The notes beneath the pieces were generated by a model. It did no database searches. It saw only the letters and a program-made list of their open reading frames with translations, and was not told where the DNA came from. Of a DNA stretch of 64,000 bases, positions 47,091-59,347 are shown in pieces. The position numbers were made by a program, and so were the translations under genes. Each line of letters starts with the position of its first letter. Position 1 is the first letter of the stretch. This stretch comes from Leucaena leucocephala. Taxonomy: Eukaryota; Streptophyta; Magnoliopsida; Fabales; Fabaceae. The stretch spans positions 22,690,962-22,754,961 of the forward strand of contig CM073522.1 in the NCBI GenBank assembly GCA_037074615.1, written 5' to 3'.

Positions 47091-48302
47091 TTCTATCCAT
47101 CACCGTTGCCTCATATTCAGCTCCTTCTGATCTTGTAGATATTTCAGGCTTTTATGGTCGCAAAACAACTCTATCGTTGCTCCATATAAATAGTGCCTCC
47201 ATATCTTCAGGGCATAAACCACCGCTGTAAGCTCCAGATCATGAGTGGGATAATTTTCTTCATGTGGCTTTAATTGCCGAGAGGCGTAGGCTACTACTCG
47301 ACCTTGCTGCATCAGCACACATCCCAACCCCTGCTTGCTAGTATCAGTGTAGACTACATAAGTCTGAGTTGGGTCTGGAATAATCAGCACGGGAGTAATG
47401 GTTAATCTCTGCTTCAACTCTTGGAAGCTAGCCTCGCACTTCTCATCCCACTTAAACTGCTGATTCTTTCTGGTCAGCTTGGTAAGTGGTAAGGCAATTT
47501 GAGAAAAGTCTTGAATAAATCTTCTGTAGTACCCTGCTAGGCCAAGAAAACTTCTGATCTCCATCACTGTCCTTGGCTGCTCCCAGCCTAAAACTGCTTC
47601 AACTTTGCTAGGATCTACAGCTACCCTATCTCGGGATATGACATGACCGAGAAATTTGACTTCTGACAGGCAAAACTCATATTTACTCAGCTTAGCATAG
47701 AGCTTCTTCTCTTTAAGGGTACCAAGAACAATCCTCAAATGCCTTTCAAGCTCCTCTGGAGATTTGGAGTACACCAGAATATCATCAATGAAGACCACAA
47801 CGAACTGATCTAGATAAGGCCTGAAGATCCGATTCATGTAGTCCATGAAAATAGCAGGTGCATTGGTTAGTCCAAAAGGCATCACAAGGAACTCAAAATG
47901 CCCGTAGCGCGTCCTGAATGCCGTCTTTGGAATATCATCTAGCTTGACCCTTAGTTGATGATAGCCAGATCTCAAATCAATCTTGGAGAATAAGCTCGCT
48001 CCTGCCAATTGGTCTAGCAGGTCATCGATTCTGGGAAGAGGATACTTATTCTTAACTGTAAGCTTATTTAATTCCCTGTAGTCAATGCATAGCCTTAAGC
48101 TGCCATCTTTCTTCTTGACAAATAGTACTGGAGCACCCCATGGCGATACACTGGGTCGTATGAAACCCTTCTTCAATAGCTCTTCAATTTCATTCTTTAG
48201 TTCCATCATTTCATTGGGAGCTATCCTGTACGGGGCTTTTGACACTGGTCCAGCTCCAGGTATAATGTCAATTGCAAACTCTACTTCACGCTCTGAAGGC
48301 AA
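47091..48302 (-). pseudogene. pol: Chromovirus reverse transcriptase and RNase H
   Basis: 400 open codons. Reverse-transcriptase blocks in order: SPWGAPVLFVKKKDGSLR (53-70), LFSKIDLRSGYHQ (104-116), VMPFGLTNAPA (140-150), the catalytic FIDD (171-174), YAKLSKYEFC (202-211). RNase H residues D320 (YTDTS), E357 (DLELTA) and D382 (CDHKS) are all present. A single TGA near 47100 separates this from the next open piece, and it looks like a CGA-to-TGA change. This is the best preserved part of the element. Confidence 0.95.
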
Positions 48303-48578
48303 TCCCTGAATCTCCTTTGGAAAGACTTCAGGAAATTCATTGACTATAGGAATCTCCTAGATGCCTTCTTCTACTTCTGTTTGGACAGAAAAGAATACCA
48401 TATATCCCTGACATCCTTTCCGTAAACATTTTTCTGCCTGAGCCTCCGTCATTAAGTTCAGTCGCACTTCTGAGCTCCGATCAGTGATCTTTGGACCAAG
48501 AACCAGGGTCTTGTTTCTGCAGTCCAACATCACATTATTGGAGGATAACCAATTTTAGCCGAGTATAACATCAATCTC

Positions 48579-50017
48579 TTAGAAAGGCATACAGATCAGG
48601 TCTAGGGTAGTACTGCAGTGCTCATAATGCACGACACTATTTAGGCAGGCATCAGACGTAATTACTCTAGCGTTGGTGGGGGGTTTCACCTGTATATCAT
48701 AACGTAATTTACTGATCAGAAGGCCTAGGCATTTAGGACATTCATAAGATATAAAGGAATGACTTGCACCCGAATCAAATAGAGCAGTCACAGCATGATC
48801 ATTGAGATAGATTGTACCTTGGATCATCTCAGATGATTGCTGAGCATCCTCTCTAGTGAGTGCAAACACTCGTCCTGCCGTCCTTGGCCTTAGATCAGTT
48901 ATAGCTTGAGGACATTCTCTAAAAGAATATATGGGCTTTCCGCAGGTATAACAAATATTCTGGCCCATTAAACATGGTCTATCACCATGATTCTTTCCAC
49001 AATTTTCACAAACTAGGGCCTTTGAATCCCTGTTATTGGACCTGCCGCGGAAATTTCCTCTATTTGGCCTTTTGTTCTGCCACGGTCGCTTCCTCTTCTT
49101 ATAGCCGCTCCCACCTGCAGCTTCTTGATTCCGACCGGCCTTGTCAGGGGTCGCTTGATCCTTATTCCCGGATCTGGACAGTATTCGATGATTCATGCTG
49201 TTCTCTACAATTCGGCATGCTTCCATAGCCTTATTGAACTGGCTGTATTGTTGCGGAGTTAACTTCTCCTTTAGCATGGAATTCAACCCTCGAATCATTC
49301 TTTTGGTCATCCAGCGTTCGTCATCCACTTGGCGTAGATACGTAGAATACTGGGATAGCCGGATGAACTTAGCCAAATATTTGTCAAAAGCTTCTTTTTC
49401 TCCTTATCTCAGCACAAGGAATTCGGCCTCCCTTTCATCTCTGACGGATTGAGGGAAATATTTCTCATAAAATTGCTCAAGAAACACTTCCCAGGTAACT
49501 GGAATGTCTCTTGCTTGGAGAAGTAACTCTGTATTCTTCCACCATCTATCCACATCCTTTTCCAATTGATAGATGGCCATTTGGGCCTTGGTTTCAGTTG
49601 AGCAGTCGAGGACCTTAAAGATCTTTTCTAATCTACTGACCCAATTCTCTGCTACCTGTACTTCGAATGTCCCTTCGAATATGGGAGGATTGTGCTTGCA
49701 AAACTGAACCATCCATTATTGGATGCTAACTGCCTCCTCCCTCAATTTAACCCGTCTCTGGGGCTGTTCCGCCTGCTGTGGTACTTCTTCAGGTTCTCTA
49801 CTAGCCGCTCCTGAAGGATCTGGCGGTCTTAAATACTTACAGCTGCTGCTACTGCTGCGGCTATGGCAGCATCTCTTTCCTGCTCATTTCGTGCCTGAGC
49901 AGCTCTCATCTCTTCTATCATCTTTTGTTGTTGCTCTAATCGCTCTAAAATTAGTTGATTAAGATTTCCAGCTTCCTGTGGTTCCTCTGCTGGAATCGTT
50001 CTTCTTGTTCGAACCAT
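48579..50017 (-). pseudogene. gag: Chromovirus Gag and protease
   Basis: The likely start at 50017 gives MVRTRRTIPAEEPQE, matching the Gag start at the left window edge. A glutamine-rich coiled coil and alanine run follow, then a frame break near 49829. The Gag core (49712-49404) has PPIFEGT, WVSRLEKIF and FLEQFYEKYFPQ. The next piece (49376-48579) has a basic tail, a zinc knuckle CYTCGKPIYSFREC in which the histidine is Y150, and the protease motif ALFDSGASHSFIS (D201). Breaks at about 49829, 49713 and 49390 and the stretch 48303-48578 disable it. Confidence 0.92.
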
Positions 50018-50150
50018 TTTGTTATGTTCTAACATAGAAAGGAGTGCGATAAACAACATTCTCACTTCATTTCAAACATAACATACAAAGTACATATCAC
50101 AGTCATACATATGCTACTGTACTGATCTTTTATACATTGGAAACATTACC

Positions 50151-50849
50151 CTAATTTTTCTTAAACTTCATTCTAATATATTCTCCTACTAGGTAGATCC
50201 AGTCGGATACAGTACAATATGGTTCTTTATTAAAATATTGGTCCAACTCTGATCTCCAGGTAGGGGTAGTTGGCAATACATCATTCATTATTTCTAGCCA
50301 AAGCCCCATGGTTAACATATTTGGATCCCAGGCTTGATATATGGCTTTCACCCTTGTGATAAAATTCTGATAAACCATATAGCCTTGATCTACATCTCTG
50401 ATCAGGGTCTGCCTCAGCCTATATAACTGTCGGGCTAATGCTACTGAGCTCTCAAATTGTTCTCTATTCAGGTTCCTCCCTGGGATCATTCTTACGATTA
50501 GACTTCCCAAATGTATCTCTACTAGGGTCACTTTGGGCCTACTGGGACCTGGTGCATTACTCTGATCACGTACTTGGATGGATCCTGAATTATCTGTTAT
50601 ATGCAAGGGTACCGCACTTATAGGAATGGTAGGAATAGGACCTTTCAATACCATCTCCTCCCGATCATCAAACGGAAAGTTTGATCCTACCGAGGAACTT
50701 TCCTCTTCAGAGTCACCAACTACTGGAAGTGTCCAGGGGTCAGAATTATTGCTCATCATCTCCCCTTCTGAACTATCTAAACTAGAGACCTCTGGTCTTA
50801 ACTCCCATTGGTTTACTATAGTTTCAGACCCAAATCTATGTCTAGCCAT
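50151..50849 (-). CDS. Extra 232-residue reading frame upstream of gag, unknown function
   Basis: An uninterrupted frame (ATG at 50849-50847) in the leader of the chromovirus, same strand as gag, starting about 100 bases inside the primer site. The N-terminal part is acidic and serine-rich (residues 20-68: SLDSSEGEMM, DSEEESSSVG, DDREEMV). The C-terminal part (105-232) looks folded and helical, with tryptophans (YQAWDPN, LWLEIMND, TPTWRSEL, SDWIYLVGEYIRMKF). I recognise no domain, signal peptide or membrane segment. The sister leader at 46-309 is only 264 bases and lacks it. The frame is intact although gag and pol around it are broken. It could be an acquired accessory gene or a chance survivor. 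Confidence 0.6.
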   Translation of the reverse strand: MARHRFGSETIVNQWELRPEVSSLDSSEGEMMSNNSDPWTLPVVGDSEEESSSVGSNFPFDDREEMVLKGPIPTIPISAVPLHITDNSGSIQVRDQSNAPGPSRPKVTLVEIHLGSLIVRMIPGRNLNREQFESSVALARQLYRLRQTLIRDVDQGYMVYQNFITRVKAIYQAWDPNMLTMGLWLEIMNDVLPTTPTWRSELDQYFNKEPYCTVSDWIYLVGEYIRMKFKKN

Positions 50850-50947
50850 CCTATAAACACTAACTTAGTGTCAATTATGACGACTTTATCATGGTATGTC
50901 TATCTATAAATCATCTACTCATAGTATTTTCTAAGCCAGAATCCTTT

Positions 50948-50959
50948 GCTCTGATACCA
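50948..50959 (-). promoter_or_regulatory. Primer-binding site, initiator tRNA-Met
   Basis: Minus strand TGGTATCAGAGC, three bases from the 5' LTR at 50963. Confidence 0.92.
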
Positions 50960-50962
50960 AAA

Positions 50963-53005
50963 TGTCACATCCTTATTTTTATATATCTTAAGGACCATTC
51001 AGTAGCACTTAGAACCACTTTCAGGGTCATTGAAGTCTAAACTCTTAATCTGGAATTCTATTCTTATCGGGTACTGTTCACTGTGGCAAATTCCAGATGA
51101 GTGACCTGACTTTGAAAAATCATAACTAATTCTAGAAAACTCTAAATGAAGTGGTTCAAATTGATACATGAAGATAACTTAATTATATTTCAGGGAAAAA
51201 TCACTGTTTGACCATTCCTTGACAAATTCAACGTGGGTCAACATTTCAACTTTACTGTTCATCCAGTGATCTTCTCCTGAATCCAGCATTCTGGTCCCAA
51301 CTTTAACAATTTATATCTTTTCGTGTATACATCCAAATGAGGCACTCAATATATCAAATTAAATCGTAGGATGTGTACTATTTACCATAAAAATATCATA
51401 CATTTATTCAACCATTTACTATTTTTAATGATTTATCAAACATCAATAGGTCTCCAAGGGTTACTGTTCACAGAGTCATTTTTCAGCAACCAACCTTACA
51501 TATTAATGCATACATACATCACATATCAGTCAAATTTGCCAGATAACAATTATTATTAAATAATCTAATGTTATACATCAGTGCATGATTAACATCCTCA
51601 TATTTCTATTACACTTTTTGTTGTCTAAAATCCGGCAGCATAGCTGCTACATTCCTTCTGTAGAAAGTAACCGATTTTATACCGATTCGGTAATTCCCGT
51701 AGGAGCTACCATTCTACATAAGTACCCAGGAAAGACTAGATGAACCTACTAGGTCCACTCACTTCCAGCCTCCTTAGACAGCACCTACATACACAGTACG
51801 TATCAGTTCCTTTCTTTGTTCCTTCTTCGTTGCCAGAATTTCGGCAGCCTATCGGCGTCTCTTAAAATTTCCAAATTCTATTTTGACAGAACCTCCCCTG
51901 GAATGTTATATATGGGAATGAGATTCAAAAGAATCCCAGTAGCAACAATCATAACAATATATGTAATACAGTGTGACAGTGCCTGCTTGTGGTTGTGTAC
52001 AGATAAGTATGCTGCATGATTCAATATTCAATAACATATGATCATAGCATTGTAATAGAGCTTCAAGCATAACATATAAGACAATAATCCAAATAAACAA
52101 TAGCACAACAATTCACAAAGACATTACATAAAAGCTAGGATTAGTTACTACCTCAAAAGCTTAGCAGAACTCTAGAATCTCTATACTACTTCCAGCTCTG
52201 CCAGAACTTCCTTTCTTCATTCTTCCTTGCACTTTCTCTCTCTAGAACTTCCTTCTCTCTCTTAAATAGGCTCTTGGCCGTGGAGACAATGCAAAGGGGA
52301 GGGGGTATTTATAGTTTTCATGGATGGCATTTCTATAATTTCCAAGAGCTCTGAACTTGTGGCCACTATTATTTCTGGAATTTCCTATTTTCTTTACCTT
52401 TTATGACATCATCACCATGACATCATCCAAGGGACACCTTATGGGACACCTAATCTCTCACATGTCTCACATGGCAAAAATGAAGGGCCAAGAAGTCTCT
52501 GGAGAAATTTCAGTCCAATCCGGTACCGGCCCGGTCTGATTCCTCAAAAACTGGACCGTTTTCTGAATCTAATTTTTTTGAAAATCCATATTATGTCTTA
52601 TGACCTTAAATTTAGTATCTGGGTCCTTTATATCATCAACATTTTTATACTAGGTCTAAACTTAATTACAGATCCCTTGCTAAATGACCAAAATATCCCT
52701 GGGTGCCCTTTCTTGCACTATCTTAACCCTAATGGTAAAATCGTCATTTCACACCTCTCTGTACCCTGTCAGAGCATATACTGACTATGGTTAACCTTAC
52801 CTATTTATGCCTTGGCATTTTGGCCTGTCCAGAATGACCAAAATGCCCTCCATTCATCTATTACTCTTTAGTACAACACAGGGGCATTTTCGTAATTTCA
52901 CACTTTTCCGGGGTTCTGCTGGACACTGGCCTACCTATCAGTCCAAGGGTCTTACTGGCCTTTGATGGCGCCATTATTGGGCCTTTCAGGGTCCATTACC
53001 TTTAT
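50963..53005 (-). repeat. 5' LTR of the chromovirus, truncated
   Basis: It starts TGTCACATCC on the plus strand, with a minus-strand TATA box at 52304-52313. It stops within U3 after TCCATTACCTTTAT and is joined to an LTR in the opposite orientation, so about 0.9 kb of U3 is missing. Confidence 0.9.
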
Positions 53006-54987
53006 GAGTGCCATGAAGGTAATGGACCCTAAAAGGCCCAATAATGGCGCCATCAAAGGCCCAATAATACACTTGGACTGATAGGTGGGCCAGTGTCCAG
53101 CAGAACCCTGGAACAGTACGAAATTACAAAAATACCCCTGTGTTGTACTAAAGGATAATAGATGACTAGAGGGCATTTTGGTCATTCTGGACAGGCCCAA
53201 GAACCAAGACATACACAGGTAAGGTTAACCAGGGACAGTATATGCCCTGACAGGGTACAGAAAGGTGTAAAATGACGATTTTACCCTTAGGGTCAAGATA
53301 TCTGTAATTGAGTTTAGACCCAGTATAAAAATGTCAATGTATAAAGGACTCAGATAGTTAATTTAAGGTCACAAGACATAATATGGATTTTCAGAAAAAT
53401 CAGATTCAGAAAACGGTCCAGTTTTCGAGGAAATAGACCGGGCCGGTACCGGACTGGACCGGAAATCTTCTAGAGGCTTCTTGGCTCTCTCAATTTTGCC
53501 ATGTGAAGAATGTGAGGGGTGAGGTGTCCCCTTAGGTGTCCCTTGATGATGCAGTAAAAGGAAATAAAGAAAAATAGGAAATTCCAGAAAAATCAGGGCC
53601 CCAAGTTCAGAAGGCTTCAAAATTATGAAAATGCCATCCATCAAAACTATAAATACCCCACTTGCTCTTCATTCTCACGGCCAATAAGCATTTTTAGAGA
53701 GATAAGGAAGTTCTTTAGAGAGAAAGTGAGGAAAAGAAAGAAGAAAGGAAGTTCTGGCGGAGTTGAAAGCAGTATAGAGATTCTAGAGTTCTGCTAAGCT
53801 TTTCAGGTAGTAACTAATCCTAGCTTTTATGTAATGGCTTTGTGATTTGTTGTGCTATTGTTTGGTTGGATTGTTGTCTTATATGTTATGCTTGAAGCTC
53901 TGCTACAATGCTATGTTCATATGTTATTGAGTATGGAAGCACGTAGCATACTTATCTGTACACAATCACAAGCAAGCACTGTCACTCTGCATTACATATA
54001 TTGTTATGATTGTTGCTACTGAGATTCCCCCGAATCTCATCCCAATATATAATCCATTACAGGGGAGGTTATGGCGTAGTAAATTTTGGGAATTTTAAGA
54101 GATGCCGTTATGCTGCCGAAATTATGGCAAAGTGGCAGTAACGAAGAAAGGAACTGACACGTACTGTGTACGTAGGTACTGTCTAAGGAGGCTGGAAGTG
54201 AGTGGACCTAGTTGGTTCATCCAGTCTTTCCTAGGTATTTAGGTAGAATGGTAGTTCTCACTCGAATTACCGAATCGGTACAAGATTAGTTACTTTCTAA
54301 AGATGAAGCGTAGCGGTTATGCTGCCGGATTTTAGGCAGGAAATGTTGTAATAGAAATGAGGATTTTGTACATGCCCTGATGTATAACAACTTATTATTT
54401 AATAATAGATATTGTTTGGCATACTTGACTGATACATGATGAATGTATGCATATGTTTGCAAAGTTGAGTGCTGGAATTTGCCACTATGAACAGTAATTC
54501 GATTTTTATGTTTGATATATAAGTAAAAATAGTGAATGAATGAATAAATGTATGATATTTTTAGGGTAAATAGTATACATACCAAGATTCGATTCGATAT
54601 ATAGAATGCCTCATTTGGATGTCTACACATGGAGATATAAATTATCAAAGTTGGGACCAGAATGCTGGATTCAGGAGAAAAATGTTGGATGAATAGTAAA
54701 GTTGAAACTTTGACTGACGTTGACTTGGTCAATGAGTGGTCAACAGGTTATTTTTCCCTGAAATATAATTGAGTTATCTTCAAGTATCAATTGGAACCAC
54801 TTCATTTCGATTTTTCTAGAATTAGTTATGATTTTTAAAAGTCAGGTCACTCATCTGGAATTTTCATAGTGAACAGTACTCGATAAGAGTAAAACTCCAG
54901 ATTGAGAAATTGGACTTCAATGACCTTAAAAGTGGTTCTAAATGCTACCAAATGGTCCCTAAGACGTATGAAAGTAAGGATGTTTCA
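53006..54987 (+). repeat. Plus-sense LTR fragment, inverted arm
   Basis: It starts in U3 (GTGCCATGAAGGTAATGG), carries TATA CTATAAATACC at 53647-53657 and a GA-rich leader, and ends GGATGTTTCA. It mirrors 50963-53005, so the two form a 4-kb inverted repeat. It has the ...TTTCA terminus whereas the left arm has the TGTCA... type, so the arms come from two different insertions. Confidence 0.9.
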
Positions 54988-55007
54988 AGCACTCACTGTG
55001 ATATTTG

Positions 55008-55037
55008 GTCGTGACCTTCATTGTTTGTAGTCGCGAC
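55008..55037. repeat. Two GTCGCGAC-type octamers 22 bp apart
   Basis: GTCGTGAC at 55008 and GTCGCGAC at 55030. Confidence 0.75.
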
Positions 55038-56204
55038 CTAAGTGCGAAAATGTCTATTTACCTTCTCTTTACTTTGTGCAATGCTGTGTAGAAGGATTCC
55101 TTTTGAGCTACTAAGGTGCTTTATAAATGATTCATTGCCCTCTTGCTTTTTAACCTTTTGCATAAAGAGTTTACAGAAACCATTTTCACACTTGAATTTC
55201 TTGTTTAAATTTCTTGGAAATTGAATTGAAAACACTTAAGTTTTTACTATTATATTTGGGATTATTACATGATTCTAAGTGATTACTTTGAAACTTTTAA
55301 TCATCATTTAAGAGGGTTTGCAGTTATGATAAGTGTTTTAATGCCTAGTAAATGATGAAAAGTGCTTGAGACTTTAGCTTATGAGCAATTTAGATGAAAG
55401 CCTTAGTTGGAAGGATTCTTGGCCTAAATTCCTATATTGAGTGATTATTCAATTGGTTTATATCCTATAGAATTTGTCTTGGCTCTAAGTTGAGAATTAC
55501 TTGCGCATTTATGTTATTGAATATGATAGAGGTATTCATTTCTAAACCTGTTTATCCCAAACACAAGCCCGTTACATATTATATCCGTAGTCACCCTTTT
55601 TGAGCCTATCACTTTTCTTTCCATCATTTTTATAGAAAGTCATATATGTATAAACATTATTTTTTTTATTCATGTAAAAAAACTCATTATTATTGTGATG
55701 TTGTGCTACATCTTCTATGTATAAGGTGCCAAATAAAAAGAAGAGAAAAGAGCATATTGCACGAGAAAAAAAAGTGCAAGAAAAATTGAAGAACGAAACA
55801 AGGAAAAGAAAAAAAAGAAAAGAGAAATGAAGAAGGCACTATTATCAACTCCTATTAGTACAATCACCACCTCTACACCTATGAAGACATGAATTCATGC
55901 TACATATTCATTATTGAATGCATACAGTCCTTTATATCCTCCATATTCCATTCTACGTGGCCTATCTCCATCATTTCAACCCTAAAAGACCTCTTGATTC
56001 TTTGCATAAGTGTTATATAGTTCCTGAGATTTAGAGTCATTACAAGCATATGGTAGGATGTTTTCCAACTTGAATCTGAGTGAAAGAGCCCTAACAATGA
56101 GAGGATATAGAGAGCTAAACACTTATATCCTGAGAGAGAATCTATTTCGCTCATACGGTTAAGGTTAATTTTATTTAGTAGTTGATTACTTAGCATTGCT
56201 TATA

Positions 56205-57675
56205 TGATCAAGACATAATTTGTGTATGGTTTCTGTGACATTTTTAAGGGTTTTATAACAACTTTACCATTCATTTTAAGCCTGTAATTGTGTTTTTGTG
56301 GTAATACATGATTGTGCTTGGTAATATGTTGTTTTAAGGGTAAAATGGTAAATTAACTCCTCTAAACTGCATATATATTATTCCGTTACTGGTGGGACTT
56401 TTACAATGAGCTTTGATTTTAAATTGCAGGTATTTTGGAGAAGCAAGGACTAATGTGAGCAGAAAAGAAATCACAAGACAAAGAGAATCAAATCAAGGAA
56501 GTAGCTTCTGTGGCCTTCAGTAGCGACCAATGTGTCCACAGGTCGTGACCAAATTTCTTCTGGGAAGTTTCTCTACGTTTATAGGTGGCGACTAAAACAT
56601 GGATCTGGTCACGACCAAAGAAGACAGTCGTGAAGCTGCACTTTTTTTATTAGGCCAATCTGAGGATAAAAGGTGGGGGAAGCCGCAGACGTAAGGGAGG
56701 CTAGTTTTTTACCTGATTAGGCTAAGAAGCAGTGCTCAAACTCTCTCTATACTCTCTGCACTACCTACACACATCTTCCATCATTCATCTCTCCATCTCG
56801 CTTTCTTCTTTCTTCATGGCATCATATTTGGACAATGATTGCAGCACAGTAGGAGTCATGAGAGGCTAAATATTTAGTCTCTTGGTGATGGATCTCGTAT
56901 CTTGAGCTCATGGACTGCACTGGGGAGTTCTCTATTTTAATCTGTACCTATTTCATGTTTTGATGCTTCTAGATCTAGGGTTTTTCATTATAACAAGGAA
57001 TTGAGTGTAGATTGATTACTCTCAGATTAGACAATTATATTGACTTTGGATGCTTTGAATGTCATATTTAATATAATATTTCAGTTTTGATTTAAGATAG
57101 TTGGTCTGTTATCAACGATCGTTGCTAATTAATTCCATTGCTTAAAATCTAGGGTTTGTCGATCGACGATCATTCGAGGGCATTTTCATCATCCGATTTG
57201 AATTATGTACTAAGTGGATTTTAATAGTACATTAAGAGTTTTTAAACTAGCTTTCATTAAAGGAGTTTAAGAAATATTAATGCCCTAAACTCAATCGATC
57301 GATTGAGGTTTTGTTTAAGACTTAGTGGTTTCAAAAACTCTCATATCAAATTAAGAATAAGGATAGATATGTTTTCATCATCAAGAGTCTGTCACAACAT
57401 ATTTCTTTCACAAACCAACTCGTTTTCATCTTAATCAAAAATACCAAAAAATATTTACTTTACTGCACCTTTATTTTATTGCATCAAAAATCAATCAAAC
57501 CCCAAAACCCATTTTACTTTCACTCAGGTTTTCAATGGTTTTGTCACCAATATGAGAGGTCTCCAATAGAAAAGCTCCTCGAGAAGAACGATAAGGTTGT
57601 GCCTTATACTATATTATTAGGTGCAAACATGATTATTTTGATGGATCAAAAGATGACAATCTGACATGTTCTTCA
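56205..57675 (+). repeat. Athila-like LTR, reverse of the 3975 copy
   Basis: It starts TGATCAAGAC and parallels the reverse complement of 3975-5456 throughout, for example the block TTAGTCTCTTGGTGATGGAT near 56875-56895. The right end is diverged (…CTTCA at 57675). An octamer cluster with decayed sites lies at 56520, 56542, 56585, 56608 and 56627. Confidence 0.82.
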
Positions 57676-59347
57676 CATGCATGATATTATAGTTTGTATT
57701 ATTTGTTATTAGGATTTCAATAAAATCTCTTTCTTTCCATATGAATAACCATGTTATAGCTGTTGGAACCTCAAAGGGGAAAATGTTAAATGTGAATGAA
57801 TGAACTTGTATGATAAGATAAGTTGGTTATATGACATTATAGTTGGCATGTTGTAGCTAGTGATGAGAACTGCTACAAAATTCAACGTGGATTAGATACT
57901 GTTGGCATGACGTAGCTGGAGAGGAATTTGTAATGGTTTAAACCACTGCAAACTTCCCTGAGATGGTTGTCATGTCGTAGCTAGTGACGAGTTTGCAGTG
58001 GTTTAACTTCCTCGAGGATAACGATCGTTGTTATTCCATAGCTTTTAGTACCTGGGGATATGTCAAACCATTACAAAGTTCCATGTGGATTGATGCATAA
58101 CACGTGTCAAAGACCATTGGGAATCTTCAGTGATTTGTCAGAAGAAACCACTACAAAAAACGCATTTTTAGAAACCTATAAATACCTCCTCACACCATGA
58201 TTACAAAGTTTTGCCTTTTGCGAGTAGAGAAGCTCTGGTGAATTGTGATAAAAAATCTTAGTTGGCACCACTTTTGAGGTATGAATATAAATTTTATTTA
58301 TATAGTTTATTTATTTAAGAACTTGAGTGATTAATTTAATTTAATTATATTTTGATTAGAAAATGTTATATTTAGCATTATATAACTATTTATTTTGCGA
58401 AGTTTATATAGTTATGTGGATTAAGAATACCTTTTTGACTAGGAATTTTTTAATATTTTGGTTAGTTATTTTTATTTATTAATTAAGAATTTGATAAGGA
58501 ATATTTTGTGAAGTTTAATAATTTGATTTATTTTGATTTGTGGATTATGAATGTTTTTCAATAAATAGGACTTCATTTATATATTAATTATTTTTTAATG
58601 ATTAGTAATATGGATTTTGGAGTTTTTTATTTATATTTAATAAAATCTGAAAATTTATATTTGAAATTTTATCATGTAATTTTTTACTTATAATTAATGT
58701 TATCTAGCTTTGTATTTGTCAGTTTCTTTCGGATGAGTCATTGACATGGTAAGGATCCATTTGATCCATACAAACCTACCCCTTGAATGGCCTCGTTGTG
58801 GAAGGTGGAAAACTGGGATGTTAGTAGAAGTCGTGGGAAAGTGTAATTAGAATTTTAGATGAGTTTGAATAATATAATTTATTTTTAAATTACACTTTGT
58901 AGACAATCAGGGATTATGTCTGCTAGCAGGATGATAGCTATAGACGTCTCCATGATGATAAGGGGGCGTGTGATCATGCCAGTGAATCATATAGACTAGC
59001 TGATCCAATAAGGGGCCAACTATACAACAAATACTTACGGTTGTTGGCAAAGGAGTGGACTCGTTTCCCCATCAACAAGAGGGACTGGTAGGTGATGGAA
59101 GTGCTAATTAAGGACAGAGCTTGGTGTTATATTTAATATTGTTTTGATGATGTCAAAAGAAAATTCAATTATTTATGTGCTTGAATGATGTCAAAAGTGA
59201 TTTAAAATAATTCAAAGTGTTTCTGTATATACAAGAAGTTAAAAAGAGAAACCAAAAGAGTTAATGGATTAGTCAATTGATTAATGATACCTAATCGATT
59301 AATCGATTAGTTGCTCAATTAATGCAAGGATAGTGTTATGTGCACAT
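57676..59347. other. Unassigned AT-rich region
   Basis: No gene is supported. 57840-58160 has repeated strings of the form ACCACTGCAAA, direct at 57953, inverted at 57990 and in variants at 58066 and 58147, and repeated GGCATG-TGTAGCTAGTGA blocks (57844, 57970). A TATA-like CTATAAATACC is at 58179-58189. 58260-58700 is very AT-rich. 58880-59090 has short open stretches (PIRGQLYNKYLRLLAKEW) I cannot assign. 59270-59310 has repeated ATCGATTA words seen in some LTRs. Confidence 0.5.

Larger units (their letters stand above)
42827..53005 (-). mobile_element. Tekay-type chromovirus (Ty3/gypsy)
   Basis: A minus-strand element. From right to left it has a 5' LTR (50963-53005, truncated), initiator-tRNA-Met primer site, an extra reading frame (50849-50151), gag-protease (50017-48579), reverse transcriptase-RNase H (48302-47100), integrase with a C-terminal chromodomain-like segment (47090-45844), a polypurine tract and the 3' LTR (42827-45790). 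Clade call rests on the chromodomain-like end (VLPVRIADRKVKQLRNK...MREKYPELF), the primer type and LTRs near 3 kb. Stops, a frameshift and an integrase deletion make gag-pol inactive. Confidence 0.92.
54988..57675 (+). mobile_element. Athila-like element, 3' end, plus strand
   Basis: Directly after the LTR comes a sequence with two octamers (55008 and 55030, 22 bp apart), then about 1.2 kb of non-coding 3' region (55038-56204), and a plus-sense Athila-like LTR (56205-57675). The non-coding part has an A/G-rich block near 55730-55830 and no gene I can support. The orientation is opposite to the Athila-like element at 18424-40430. Confidence 0.7.

Noticed and set aside
53600..54732. Frames on either strand, including a 148-codon minus frame at 54286-54732
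   Set aside because: They fall in LTR U5 sequence, opposite to its sense, show no recognisable domain, and have no intact counterpart in other LTRs.
58147..58170. CACTACAAAAAA, resembling a CACTA transposon terminus
   Set aside because: The similar repeats lie on the outer side of it and no partner terminus is seen. More likely one more copy of the local ACCACTGCAAA repeat.
58880..59100. Short peptide PIRGQLYNKYLRLLAKEW suggesting a host exon
   Set aside because: No splice pattern, flanking exons or family I recognise; stops close by. Left as unassigned.
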